From contig NC_088776.1 of NCBI RefSeq assembly GCF_954871325.1, positions 18,104,052 through 18,168,051 of the forward strand: a DNA stretch of 64,000 nt. The letters run 5' to 3'. This DNA comes from Gordionus sp. m RMFG-2023. Taxonomy: Eukaryota > Nematomorpha > Gordioida > Chordodea > Parachordodidae. The position numbers and the translations under genes are program-made. The notes under the pieces are model-generated. The model made no database searches and was not told the origin of the DNA. It saw only the letters and a list, made by a program, of their open reading frames with translations. Positions 15,201 through 28,100 of the stretch are shown here, one piece after another; the stretch's first letter is position 1; each line of letters starts with the position of its first letter.

Positions 15201-18200
15201 AAATTAGATAGAATGTATATATATATTAAAATATTATGATATTAATGAAAAAAACTATTGCCTTATTTATAAATAATTCTAATTATTACCAGCTAAAATT
15301 TTATAATAATTACTAATGAAAATTAAATAAAATATAATATTTACTAGATACTTTTGCAAGAATTTTTTTTTAAATGCAATATAATGGGGTCATCTATTTA
15401 TTTTATTTAAAAAAATAATATTTAAGCATATATGTAAAAATTTTAAAAAATACATTTGAAAGTGTATTAAATATTGTACTATGTAATATCATATAAAAAT
15501 GGTTGTTCAAATTAATAACCTCTTTTTTATCAATATTTATTTTCTTATTCTTCATAGATGATTTTTATATATCATTTTAATTTCATCAATAATTAATATA
15601 AAAATTTATTTTAAAATATTTCTAAATTTAGCAACAGCTTGATATGGGATATGAAATGATAATAAATATGATTATAAATTATAAATGTGATTTATAATAA
15701 AATATATGTTATACTTTTAGATGCTTGACAAAATTGGATGACGTGTCCGCGGAGCCACTTATAGATTTGTGTTATTCTTTACATTCTACACTAATTTCAT
15801 GATTTGTATTGGTATGTTGATGTTAAGTGACTTGAAAAAAATTTCCATAAATTTATAATTTATTCTTCTGTAGGAGAATCATCTGAGGAAGATAAAATAT
15901 TATTCTATCTTCTTCTTCAATCATTATTTTAAAATAGATGGATATAAACGATTTAAATAAAATATTGCAGTTGTTTGCAAATTGCTATATGACGACCAAC
16001 GTCATATCATACATTATCTTAAAATATCTAAATTTGTTTAAATTTTTCATTTAAATTCTAAAATAATTTTTAATTATTAAAATTAATTAATATAAATCTT
16101 TTTTTTAAGTTTCTCAATCTTTTTAAATACAAAGATTAAGATACAGATACTTTTAAATATTTTGTATCTGAGATATAAACTACCTTCCAAAATATAAACT
16201 TAGATACAAATATCCGCGATATTTGCAACCCTGCAATTACAGTCATTTCTAGTATGAGCAACATATTATTCAAAATTTATTTCAAATTCTGCAGACAAAG
16301 CCAAACCATTATACTATTTATTAGAAAAAGCAGTAGTTTGGAGATGGACAAATGAATGCAAAAATGCGTATAAAAAAATAAAGCAAAAAATAAGTCGTAC
16401 TCGCAGCAAAGAATTCCATGATTTCTGCGAAAAAAACGGAATACAATTAGTGCACAGAAGTACCATCCTCAGACAAACGGCATGACCGAACGTTTAGTTC
16501 AAACATTTAAACAGAGCATGAATAAGAGGGGGATTTAGAAACCAGTCTAGCTATTTTTCTATACAATTACAGAAATACCCCAGGGGCTGAAACTAAACAA
16601 AGTCCCGCTGAAATACTACTAAAAATTAAACCGATTAGACCAAATATTCGAACGGGGGAACAAAAAGGAGAAGTTAGAATACTACACTCAAAAATTCGAA
16701 ATAAATGAAAAAGTCTGATCGGGCATCTACAATAATAAAGAAAAAAAATGGGGAAAAGCCATTATTAAAAGCATACGTGAATCACTATGAAATGAAGTAA
16801 GTATAGAGGGTAAAACGATTATATGTCACACTGATGAAAAGAACCGAAAATATATTAACCGAAGAGTACAAAGTAGAAGAGAGAGCTGAAGTAGAAGAGA
16901 ACCGAAGAGAAATTAAACAAAGAGGCCGTAGTAAACAATAACGATGAAATGAACCTAAAGGAGAGGGAGGAAAATGATACAAGTCAAGAAGCTGATGGAA
17001 GTATTACATAAAAGAAACTACAAGAGGTTAAGATCGATATCCTAAAAATAGGGACGAAACCAATTAGATTGAGGATAAATGTGTGTATTAAATTGTTTCA
17101 TTCATTAATTTTGTTTAAAATGTTTATTTTTATTATTTTGGCATTATCTTGTGAATTTCATAAACAAAAAGAAGGGGATTTTATGATAAAATACAATAAA
17201 GAAATTTATACAAAAATATCTGTCGAATACTACAAATATGAGCTATATATAATTCAATAAGGGTTTTTAGTGCCCATCCCCATATTATTCTTATCTGGGT
17301 AACAAGGTTTTGTCGGCTCTCTTGCGAAAAAAACCGAGTTCTTAAAGAAATGGTTGCAGACGAACGTGAAAAATGAATCAATAAAAAGGTATTAAAAAAT
17401 GTAAGTTTGCCTTTTTTAAAATGGTTTCTAAGGCCAAACAGTAATTTGACCAATTTGTGTGATACCATTTCAAAAGCATTATTTACATTTGAAACGTTCA
17501 ATTATGCGCAATGTAAAACATGTAAAAATTATTTCCGAAATACTATATATTAAACAAATCAATTATAAAACTAACTCGGACTGGAAATTGAGAGTGTTAA
17601 CTCTGATGGTTTCCCACATGTTATTAAGTCTTTTCATTTTATCTATCATGTTCCTCTGTGTCTCTTTATCCATGTTTATAGATCTATCTTCCAGCATAGA
17701 TTTGCCCTTTTTTAGTAAATTGAACACGTCAGCCTGTTGGCTCATCAGTCTAGTTATGAAACTCTGTTATTGATATTTATGGTTTTAAAGAAATTTATAC
17801 ATTGCAACCTATACTCAATTTTTTTTTCCTTCTTTTTCCGATTTTTCTTGGTAATTACTATAAAAAACTAAATAAGGATGACTATCAGTATTTTCTTTTA
17901 GAAGATTAGACGAGCATTAATGCTCATACACAGCAATAGTCAATTTTATCATACAACATGAAACAATTCAAACTAAAATCAACATAATCTAAAATTATGG
18001 AAGGTGAATTTTATATAAAGATAGATTATAATTTATTAAATTTCATCCCATTTCTTAAAACTTCAGTTTAAGTTGGTATAGTTTTAATAAAAAAAATTAA
18101 TCAAAGTAATAAATTACATATATGTATTAATAAGTATGAAGTTTTTTTGTAAATTCGAGAAAATCTCTTTAATTACCTCATGGGTGTTAAATTGTTCCTT

Positions 18201-19062
18201 GACACCATCTATATTATCTGATATGGTAGTATTTTTGCCGAGTTCTTTTTCGGCTCCCTCGAGCCAGGCAGTAACTTCATCTAATTTTTCCCAATATTCG
18301 GCGATATCTCCATTTTTAACTATCGCTTTCGGTGTGGATGTAAGTAATGGAGGGATTTTCTTTAGGTTAAAAAATTTTTGTATAATATTATTTTTATCAA
18401 CCGTTTAAAAAATCTTACTAAATGGTCTGCAAAAGTGCAACAAATATATAATCTACAAATTTATCATCAGTAAAAACATATATTTTTTTATATTGTAATT
18501 ATTGATAATTTCGAGGGATTCCCGATATAACGGATAGGAATTGGTTCGGGCCGATATTGGTTATTTTTGAGAAAAATGTTTAAAAAATTATCATTTACTT
18601 ACAATTTTTGATTATTATCAAATTTCTTCGCCATAGATTATAACTTTGTTTATTAATCATTTTTATTTTTCATTCAAGTTAAAATTATTTAAATTTGATT
18701 TTATATCATTTCGAATAAAATATTCATGATCATAATTATGGTTCAATCTTAATCCAATTCGATTATATATTAAATTATATGAAATGAATATATACTCTCT
18801 CCTAGCAATTATCCTTGATCCATTAAGAATTAAGAAAGCATTTCTGATTACATTTTAAAAATAAAAAGCCTAAAATTAAAATTGTAAAGCTTAAAAATTT
18901 TCAATGTCGAATCGGTGAAAAAAAATTCGAATCGAAAAGCTTTAGTAATTTCTGGCAATTTTCAAATGGATGACAACGTTTCGGTTGTTATCAGAAATAT
19001 TTGTTATTTAACATTTTATCTTCTTAATCTATTTCATTATTTCCCTTTCTTGCTTTCTTTCT

Positions 19063-19146
<84 letters not shown>

Positions 19147-22100
19147 TCAGGTTGATTTTGTAATTTATATAAAATTTTATTTCCTTTTTTAGATAATATT
19201 ACCTTGTTCAATTTTTCATAAATCATGACGACGTAAAGGAAGATGCATTTCGAATCGGGCATTTTTTGATCGACGTCTAAAATAAGTGTGCATAAATTTT
19301 CGCAGAATTTTTTTTTTTGAATGTTAAATATTATTGCTTATAATAATATGTAATATATATAAGGCAATAAACTTTGGTTTAAAGATATTCACACATAACA
19401 CTCATTTCTTCCAAATAATTTTTTTAGAAAATTGCAATAACAAAATGAATAAATTGCATTGCAATTATAACATAGTATGTATGGTGAAAAACTGTCTAAA
19501 TGAGCATGAATATAATAAAAAAATATAATGACCAAATCTGATAATGGCTTCAATTAACAAAAAAAATCTTTTAACATTTAAGTATAATTTTTTAAATAAT
19601 TATTCAGTATAGAGATGAAGTTTGCTAAAATTTTATAAGGTTTATTAAAAGCTGAGTTATGGCAAGTTTTTAATGTTTATTATTATGAATTTTTTTGTAA
19701 TATATTTTTTTAAACACGTCCTATCCTATAAAATATTTTTAAAAATAAAGGCAAAAATTTATTAACTCATAATAGTCATAAATGCAAGTTAGTTTATTTA
19801 TATAGACTAGAGTAGAGAAAAATATAATTATAAATTTATATTTAAAAAAAATGTTTTTTTATAACAAAATAAAATAGTAATCGTTAATATTTTAAGTAGT
19901 GATTTATTGCTCAAAATATTTAGGCTGCCTAGGATGGTGTTTTTGCTTTTTCAAAGTCTATAGACAATAAAATATATACACCCTTATGTATTTTGAAGAT
20001 AACATCATTAGGACTAGCAACGATACTAATAAATCAGATCAGATACAGTATTGATTTATTCAATATCACTCATTGCCAATACCAATAGCTGGTAAATCAA
20101 TCTGATAGTAAGGATATATTGGGTTAAAAGCAATAATAATATTATACAAAAATAATTAATACAAATATCTTATATTTGTTTATTCATTTGCTGGTAAATC
20201 AATCTGATAGTAAGGATATATTGGTTTAAAAGCAATAATAATATTATACAAAAATAATTAATACAAATATCTTATATTTGTTTATTCATTTGATGAATTT
20301 TTAGCTGTATTTTGTGGATAAAGCTAAAAATATTTTGGTATAAGTTTAACTTACCAGTGATAATCTTGTTTTGAATTACAGCAAAATATATGGGGGAAAT
20401 TATTGGTACAATAATTATTACTTTAAAAGATTAAATAATATATCGATTTATCAATATTAATTATATAGCATCTGTAATAGCAATATTTTTGTATCCATAG
20501 GAATACATTTATAACAATTATTTATTTAGGATATTGTAATTGAAGTCAAAGATATAGAGAATCCAAACAAAAATAATATTATGTGACCCTGAAAACTTTT
20601 CTAATGAACAAGGATACACATCTAACTAAAATCCTTTTTGAAAATTATGATATTTATTTTAAACATAATCAGAAGTTTAAGGTTTTTTATTTTTCTTTAA
20701 ATTAAATTGATACTAATTCAAACCAATAACAACCAATATAAATCAATCACCAATATAAACCAATGGCAATACAATATAAGAGAAATATTATTTAAACCAT
20801 AAAAGAGATATTAATACCAATACAGTCGTATCCATAAAAAATTTTTAAGAAAAATCCGGGCCGGGCCTGTAAATATAAAACCTGGGTTGGGTCGTGCAAA
20901 TGGAACCTCTGCAGGTCTCTGATATTTATAAACAAAATTTTATCTTAATATTTTTTTTTAATTTTGAATTTAAAAATAAAATGATGTTCTTATTAAGTGT
21001 TATTAAATACTAAAAATAAAAAATATCTTGTATTTAGTAGAATTTGAAATATATACAAATACAAATTTAATTTTTTTAACATTATAAATTGAATAATAAA
21101 CGTAAAACCCACAAATTATTTATTAAAAAATAATTTTGTGATAAGAGTTAGAAAAAAAGAAGATCTTATTTTCATCTAATTTTACTCAAATGAACGACGT
21201 TCATACTTGAGGTGAAGCGAAGGTAAAATAATATAGAATACAGTTCTACCGAGTATTTTTTTAGCTAACAATAAATAACCTTTTTTTAGGTATTTTCAAA
21301 AAAAAAAATTAAAATTTTCCGGGTGTTTTAGTCTCTGTGCGCCTCCCCCCATTGACATTACTGCATATGAAACAATTTCAAATAATTCATTGTGCTTTTA
21401 CTTTATTCGAATACTTTTTTTCCGCTTATTTTGTTATATAAAATAATAGTTCCAATTTCTCTGGATTCGGATATAGTAATTAAGTGATTTTATTTAACTT
21501 AATAAAAAAAATGCGTTTAATTTATATTTTACAATTGCAAATGTTGATGGAGCGGCTTGCAGGGTTTTCTCACACTCCTATCTGTTTTTTTAAATAGAAT
21601 GCTTTCAAAATTAAGAACAAAAATGATGAAGCTAGGACAAAGCCTTAGAGGTTATGATAACATGTATTTATATTATACTCCTAAAGGTGACCTCATTCTG
21701 ACCAAGGATCCCGTTTTTTTAGCAAATTTTTATAAACACATTTAAAAGAGCAGTTCTAAAGATAACAGCCAGCGCAGATACCGGACCTGACCTACAATAA
21801 AGTTTTACACGTTGTAAAAGTTTTGAGAAATTACTTAAGTTGAACCGTTTTCAAAACGGCTTAGCCAAGTATTGAGATTAGGTTTAAAACTCAAAAAAAA
21901 GGAGTTAGCTAGCTGATTTCCCAATTAAGGATAAGGAGATAATCACTATAAAAAAAATAGTAAATGAAGTAAGATTTTAAAAAATATATACTAATTTACA
22001 GATAAACAATTTAATATCTGATACATTAAGTGTAAGAGTGAATAATAAAATACCTCATGCAATTTTTTAGGGATTGGGGACCGAGGTTCCCCAAAACACT

Positions 22101-25100
22101 AAAGATTAAACGGGCAAAAATAAATGATTTAAAAGGGACCTATATTTATTGAATTTTTAACTTCTTGGAGTTACAAGAGCTCAGAATTTCGATTGGAAAT
22201 AACTCTTTTGCCTCAGTGCCAATATGTCAAAGACATGCCATTGGGAGGTTTGTCATCCTTATTTAAAAGACCTTAAAGCTCCAAACTATTGGGGAAAGCA
22301 TCGAAAATCAAAGATTTGCCAATCTACCGATTCAGATTGTCATGTCACAAAAAGCGGTCGATGACTTTATAGAAACAATGTTTAGAAAATGGACCAACTT
22401 GCTTATTGCAATCATCACAAATATCAATAGACGGAATAAGACAGCCTAACCTATAGTCAATGGCAATTTACAACTCATCGTTTGTAGGTCACATCTCCTT
22501 TTTCCTACTCGGAATTGCGTCTTGCCAGTAAGTAGTTGAAGGTTAGTAAGATCAGGAGACAAACAAAATTTTTCATGCACATTGAAGCATGGAAACTAGA
22601 AAGCTCTTTAAATGGTTGGAAACGGGGTGGTCGGAACCTTGGAGAACTGAAGTAAGCCTAGATTGTTTGATCGAATCTAGAATTGGATCGTTTAACTCGA
22701 TAATATTCGAGAAAAGGAAACATTGCCATTAAATGGGAGAGGTAAAAATCCAAGTGCCCCGGCAATAGGTGACCAATTAAAATCAGAAAACTTTAGGACT
22801 TTCGATTTTTAAATTTTAATTTGAAGGACTTAAAAAGGGAATTATATTGGAAGATCGGAGAAGATTTAAAGACGTGCTGGAATTAGGTAAGAAAAAACAT
22901 TTTTTTGGTGAGGTAAAAAAATGATGCGTGGGAAGGTGAGTTAGATTTTTTAGAGAATTAGAAAGGGATTGAATCAAGTTGTCAAAAAAATTTTCATAAA
23001 AGGAAAAAACTTATAAGAGAACCTAAAAGAGAGAGTTCCTCGTGCAAAATGATTTTAAAGTCTGGGGGAGGGATAATATCCTTATTGTTGAGGGAGGATA
23101 TCTCGCATTTTTTTTCTATATAAAGAAAAACCAATTTTCCGATTTTTAAAAAAGGCAACTTAATATTTTATCCAGAAAAAATGTTACGTAAGCTTGAGGG
23201 CACAAATATTTGGACATTTATTAGCGAAATCTCGAGGCTTAAGCAATATTTTTCTGGCTAAAGCAGTTAACCATTTTTTTAAATCAGCTCAAAATTTGCA
23301 ATTTTGCATTACTACCTATCTCCACATGGCAACTTTGAGGAAAAGACAATGTCCTTAAATATATTAGGGAAAAAACTATCAGTTATCTATGGCAATTCAA
23401 AGGAATATTTTTATATGAGGTAAAACATAGGGTAGAAACATGTTGATCTAATCTACGATTCTATGTGATATATTTTTTTAATTTTAGATTTTTTTTAAAA
23501 ATTATAGCATAATTTAATTTTTCCTTTGTAAAATATATGTTATTTTTAAAATAGTAAATGTTTTTTAATTTTTTAATTAGGTATTACTTTTTTTATAATT
23601 TAAATTATGCAGTAATATTAATTGCTTCTTATAATAATATGTTAAATATATGTATTATTTTTTATAAAGACTTAATTGAATCAATAAAAAAATTATAGGT
23701 TTAAATCTCATTTAAATTTTCAGGCATAAAAAAATTTAACTAATTTATTAAATATATAACTTTCATTATACAGGTTTCCGAATTGGCATCATATCGCAAA
23801 TAACTTGATAATATATACACGGTCTCTCGAATGTGGAAATTAAAAATAAAATGCAAAAACTAATTCAAGAAATAAAAGAAAGATACATGAATAAATTGAA
23901 AGTAAAAAAAAAGGCCAAAACATTAAAGAAACTCAATTGCGCATTGACCGAAATTCAACGAAAAAATTGGTATAAATGTAAAATTTAATTCAGGGTGTAA
24001 GGAATAACAAAAGTGGACTACGTGTTAAATGGTTGGTATCGCTATACTTTACTTCTTTTAAAATTGTTTTACCATTTTTCAAGAAAATAAATTAAAATTT
24101 TACGTATACTTGGATTTTTTGAGTAAAACCATTTATTATTATTTGATTATCCATAAAAAAATTAATGCCAAGAATTCTAAATTATTAGAATATTAATAAT
24201 AATATATTCGAAAATATTTGTCCTATATTCATAAAAATAAAACAATATCATTGTCATAAAACGACTAAGAATAAAATAATTAGCGACGTTTCTCATTAGG
24301 TAAAACCCCGAATTCTTTAATTTTTTGAAAAGTAACTATTTTTGAGAGAAACTCAACCGGAATAGTATTCCAGCTTGCATATAAAACCTACTTTGTGAAT
24401 TTCGGGTAATAATATAAGACGTCGGGATATAGCAATTTCCTAAACAACGAGCATTTTATAATGCAATAACACCGAATTTTAATTATTAACTCTCACCTAC
24501 ATCACTGTTGCCTTCAATCCTAGCCATAACCTTTTTGAGAGGGTTGATTTCAAAAAAAAAAACTGTCCCAGGATAAGATAGTGTCATTTCTCAGTATCCC
24601 TACCTTTGTGCCAAGCACTATAAATATATTTTTTTGTATATAAGAATTATTTAAAAGATGTTAACTAATATTTTTGCAATAACACGGTGATATAATTACA
24701 GGATAATTTCAATCGATTTACCTTTTAAATACCCTTAATTTACAAAATTTTTTCATATATACAAAAATTCAAAATAAAATTATACGAGATTCACTTCTCA
24801 GGATCCGTATTCTATACTTGCTGGAATATGATTCGGAAAAAATCAGATCTTTATAAAAATTAAAAACGCACGTATAAATGATTTAAGTTCTTAAATTTTT
24901 AAAACCCGAGATAATGAAGCTTAGCCCTGAAAATTTGTTAAACACTATATGACAAATATATAATCTATATACTTGCATAACAGATTCAAAACTTGAAAAT
25001 AATGGCGTCTATAGCTCATGTCATCAAGGGGATGCTGAAAAGAGAGGTCTTGCACAAACATACAATATATACGTGTTATAAAATTTAGATTTGCTAAACA

Positions 25101-28100
25101 CACTTTGCTTATTAAAAAAAAAATTTGATATGAGGGTTATGTTTATAATCATCATGCCATCATTATAAATATATCAATTTTTATCATTACGATACTTATA
25201 TTTAAATAAGCAAATAACTATGACGCTCTTTTATTCATTTTATATTTGTATAAAATTAGAAAATTTAATTCCACCGATTTCTATTTTTTGATAATGTATA
25301 ATCTATTTTAATTTTTTTATCTGAAAATGTTAATTATGCATTATTTAAAAAGTAATATAATATATTAGAATAATCTATAAGGCAAGGAAAAAAAATAAAA
25401 GCTCTTTTATCATTCGGCAATCTCATTTTAATCTATATCTGACTTTAATTATGGTAAATTTACGTGCTTTATGGTTATAAAAAAATTTAGTGGCTGACTA
25501 AAAATTTATTTGATAAATTTTATTAGTTAATAAAGTAAAAAAAAAAACTGGTTTAGACAATCAAACTACAGAATCATAAAATTAAATGACGTCTAATTTA
25601 AATCCTTCGGGAACTGACCAACTGCCCCAATTGTAGGAAATTCTGTCAAATCATAAAACAATTTCTTATTGATTCCTGTCGATCATAAATTTCTTATTGA
25701 TTGTCTTTGGCTTGGATAAAATCAATAACCCGCTCAAGTTGGATAGGTTTTCTACTATTTTAAACGTTCTCTTTAAATAATCTCATCATATGCGAGAATG
25801 CGAATGTATATATTATACTATTTTTAATAGATAATATAAATAATTTCACCATGAGTTCAGATTTTCGAAATATTTTAACAAGAACTAATAGAAAATAATG
25901 ATAAATAATGACATGATTATAATAATCAATCTCTTTTAAGAGCTGAAACGGTCCAAAAATTTTGGCCAAATTAGGTTAGGTTGTCATGTTATTAATAATA
26001 ATTTTAAAAATAACTGCAATCAATTATTTTAAAATTATGAAGCATTAATTTAAAAGGTTTATATCGTTAATTATTTTAATTCGTGAAGTTACAATTTAAA
26101 GATATTTCATAATAAAATATGTTGTGTCCACAAAATTTATCTAAAACTAGTTGCTCAGGTTATAATATGAAAATTTGTCTGATCTGAAAAATTAGCCGTA
26201 AGTCTCAGCCTATTAAAGATCCATTTACCTTGTCTCACGTGTAGCAGGGTATAGTTTTAGCTTTTAAAAAAGGATATTTGGCAACTCTGATTGTAAAGGA
26301 CTTGAATTAGACAGATCTTATTGGTATAAATAGTAAGATTAAAATTGTAATTTTATCTCCCACGCCTCCTTATTGACATTCAATTTAAGTCTTAAATTAT
26401 TAATTGGAAAGGAAACCACAATACAAATTAATCAATAAATCAATAATAGTTATTATCCGTTTTAATTATTTTAAAAAATATTATAATTATTTAACTTTCA
26501 AAATGTTTTTAATACTTTATGATAAATTATGACTTTGATTTAGGAAAAATTATATGGGATACGTTAATTTTGAATATTTTCCAATGCAAATTTAATGAAA
26601 TTAATCTATTTTTTATAATGTTTCAATGTCAACATTTTGTACGTGTCACAACACAATAATAGAATAAAATATCTATATTATTTTTACTATCCTTTCTTAA
26701 AATATCATAATGTTGTCTATGTTTTTTTTTAAATTAATTGATAAAAGGGAGAAGACCCATATTTAATTTGGTTATTCTTTATGATCGCGGAGTGACTTCT
26801 CGATTTGGGGAAATTTTTTCAGCAGGAGGGGAAAAGAATTCTTCAATTTCAATGTGGAAATGATCCCTTCCCTTGCTGTACTCAATTAAACAACTTCTAT
26901 TATACTAAAAAAAATTGTTAATTATTCTTCCAAAATCTCCAATATTTTTTTTTACTTACAAATTTAAAAAAAAATATATATTATTAATAAATAATTTATT
27001 TATATAAAGGCGCGTTTTGCATGCCAAATCCAGTTATCTTCCAGGAATATTAAAAATGTTGACAATATATTAGCTAAGTTTATAATTTGAGTTGCTCTAT
27101 AAAAAAAAATTCAAGTTAATCTAAAAATCGGCTGATCCGCCAAAATATGATAGGTTATTTTTTTAAGGAATTTGTTAATCAACTCATTAAAGGGATTTTA
27201 TTTTATACATCATTAAAAACAGATGTACAATGTGGAAATTAATAAATTGTTAGTTATAAAAAAATCAATAAATGCTGGCTTTATACAGGTATTGTCCTAT
27301 CTTTATTTTTAAAAAAAATTCATAAATACCAAATCTCGCTCATAATATCATGGTTTAATAAAAATAGAAAATTAACTAGCAAAAAAATGTTGGTTTATTA
27401 AATTAGTAAGGTGTTTACTTTTTAAACCATAATATTTTACATTTTAAGTTATCATTACATGACCACTCTAGGATGTTGACCAAAAATAACTCATTAAAAT
27501 TAAATACTAGGCTAATAACTAATTTTATATAAATAAAAATGTTTAATTTAGAAAAATCAATATTTTAAGTCATACGTAGCAAACAGATAGGGATAATAAT
27601 ATTCTGAGATACACATCATAAATTTGAAAAAAATATCTTTAAAATTTTAAGAATTGTTTTCTTTTTAAATTCAGAAATAACTAAATCACAGTAATCAGGT
27701 GTGTCGCTTTATTATTCATATTTATTACTGTAAAGCTCAGGTAGCCAAAAGTCATGCTTGGGCTAAAAAATAAATAAGGCTGGGAGATCTGCATTACGGT
27801 GACGGTATATATATTTCTAGCCCCGTGATGTATTTTTCCAAATTCGTAAGGTTATCAATGATATTGATTAAAGACAGAATAAAATGGTTTAGTAATATTG
27901 TAATAATCATGGGTAGAACTTGGAGAAAAAGACGCGGACAAAAAATCCCTGGACAAAAATATCCCAATTTTAGAACAGGTTTAAATGGTGGTAATTTTAA
28001 AACCATTTTTAGGAGTTTAAACATATTTTGAAAATTGGGGAATTTCTCCGGCGCCTTTTTGTCAGTTGGTATTTTTGTCCTCTTTTTGTCCAGAACAGTT

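Larger units (their letters stand above)
5834..17261 (+). mobile_element. Ty3/gypsy-like LTR retrotransposon fossil, multiply interrupted
   Basis: Coding traces in order on the plus strand: a retropepsin-like LDTGAEVS near 8730; reverse transcriptase traces near 9090-9400 and 12790-12890 (YRLPLGTSSSPAIFQR is the family's YRLPFGL.SAPA.FQR box); and the RNase H and integrase end near 16250-16720 (LYNYRNTPGAETKQSPAEI). Direct repeats at 5834-6047 and 17080-17261 are probable LTRs. The element is old and badly broken, with many breaks throughout. It is split by a LINE-bearing block (about 6050-8680) and two hAT copies (9603-12782, 13089-16233), and lies wholly in one dystrophin intron. Confidence 0.75.

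Noticed and set aside
19029-19262. Lys/Glu/Arg-rich frame (KKERKKERKKE)
   Set aside because: It is the TTTC microsatellite read on the minus strand.
27630-27690. Minus-strand SEFKKKTILKILKIFFSNL as the missing end of CH2
   Set aside because: Acceptor and phase fit, but a stop arrives before any donor, and similarity is only to generic Lys/Ile/Leu/Phe sequence.
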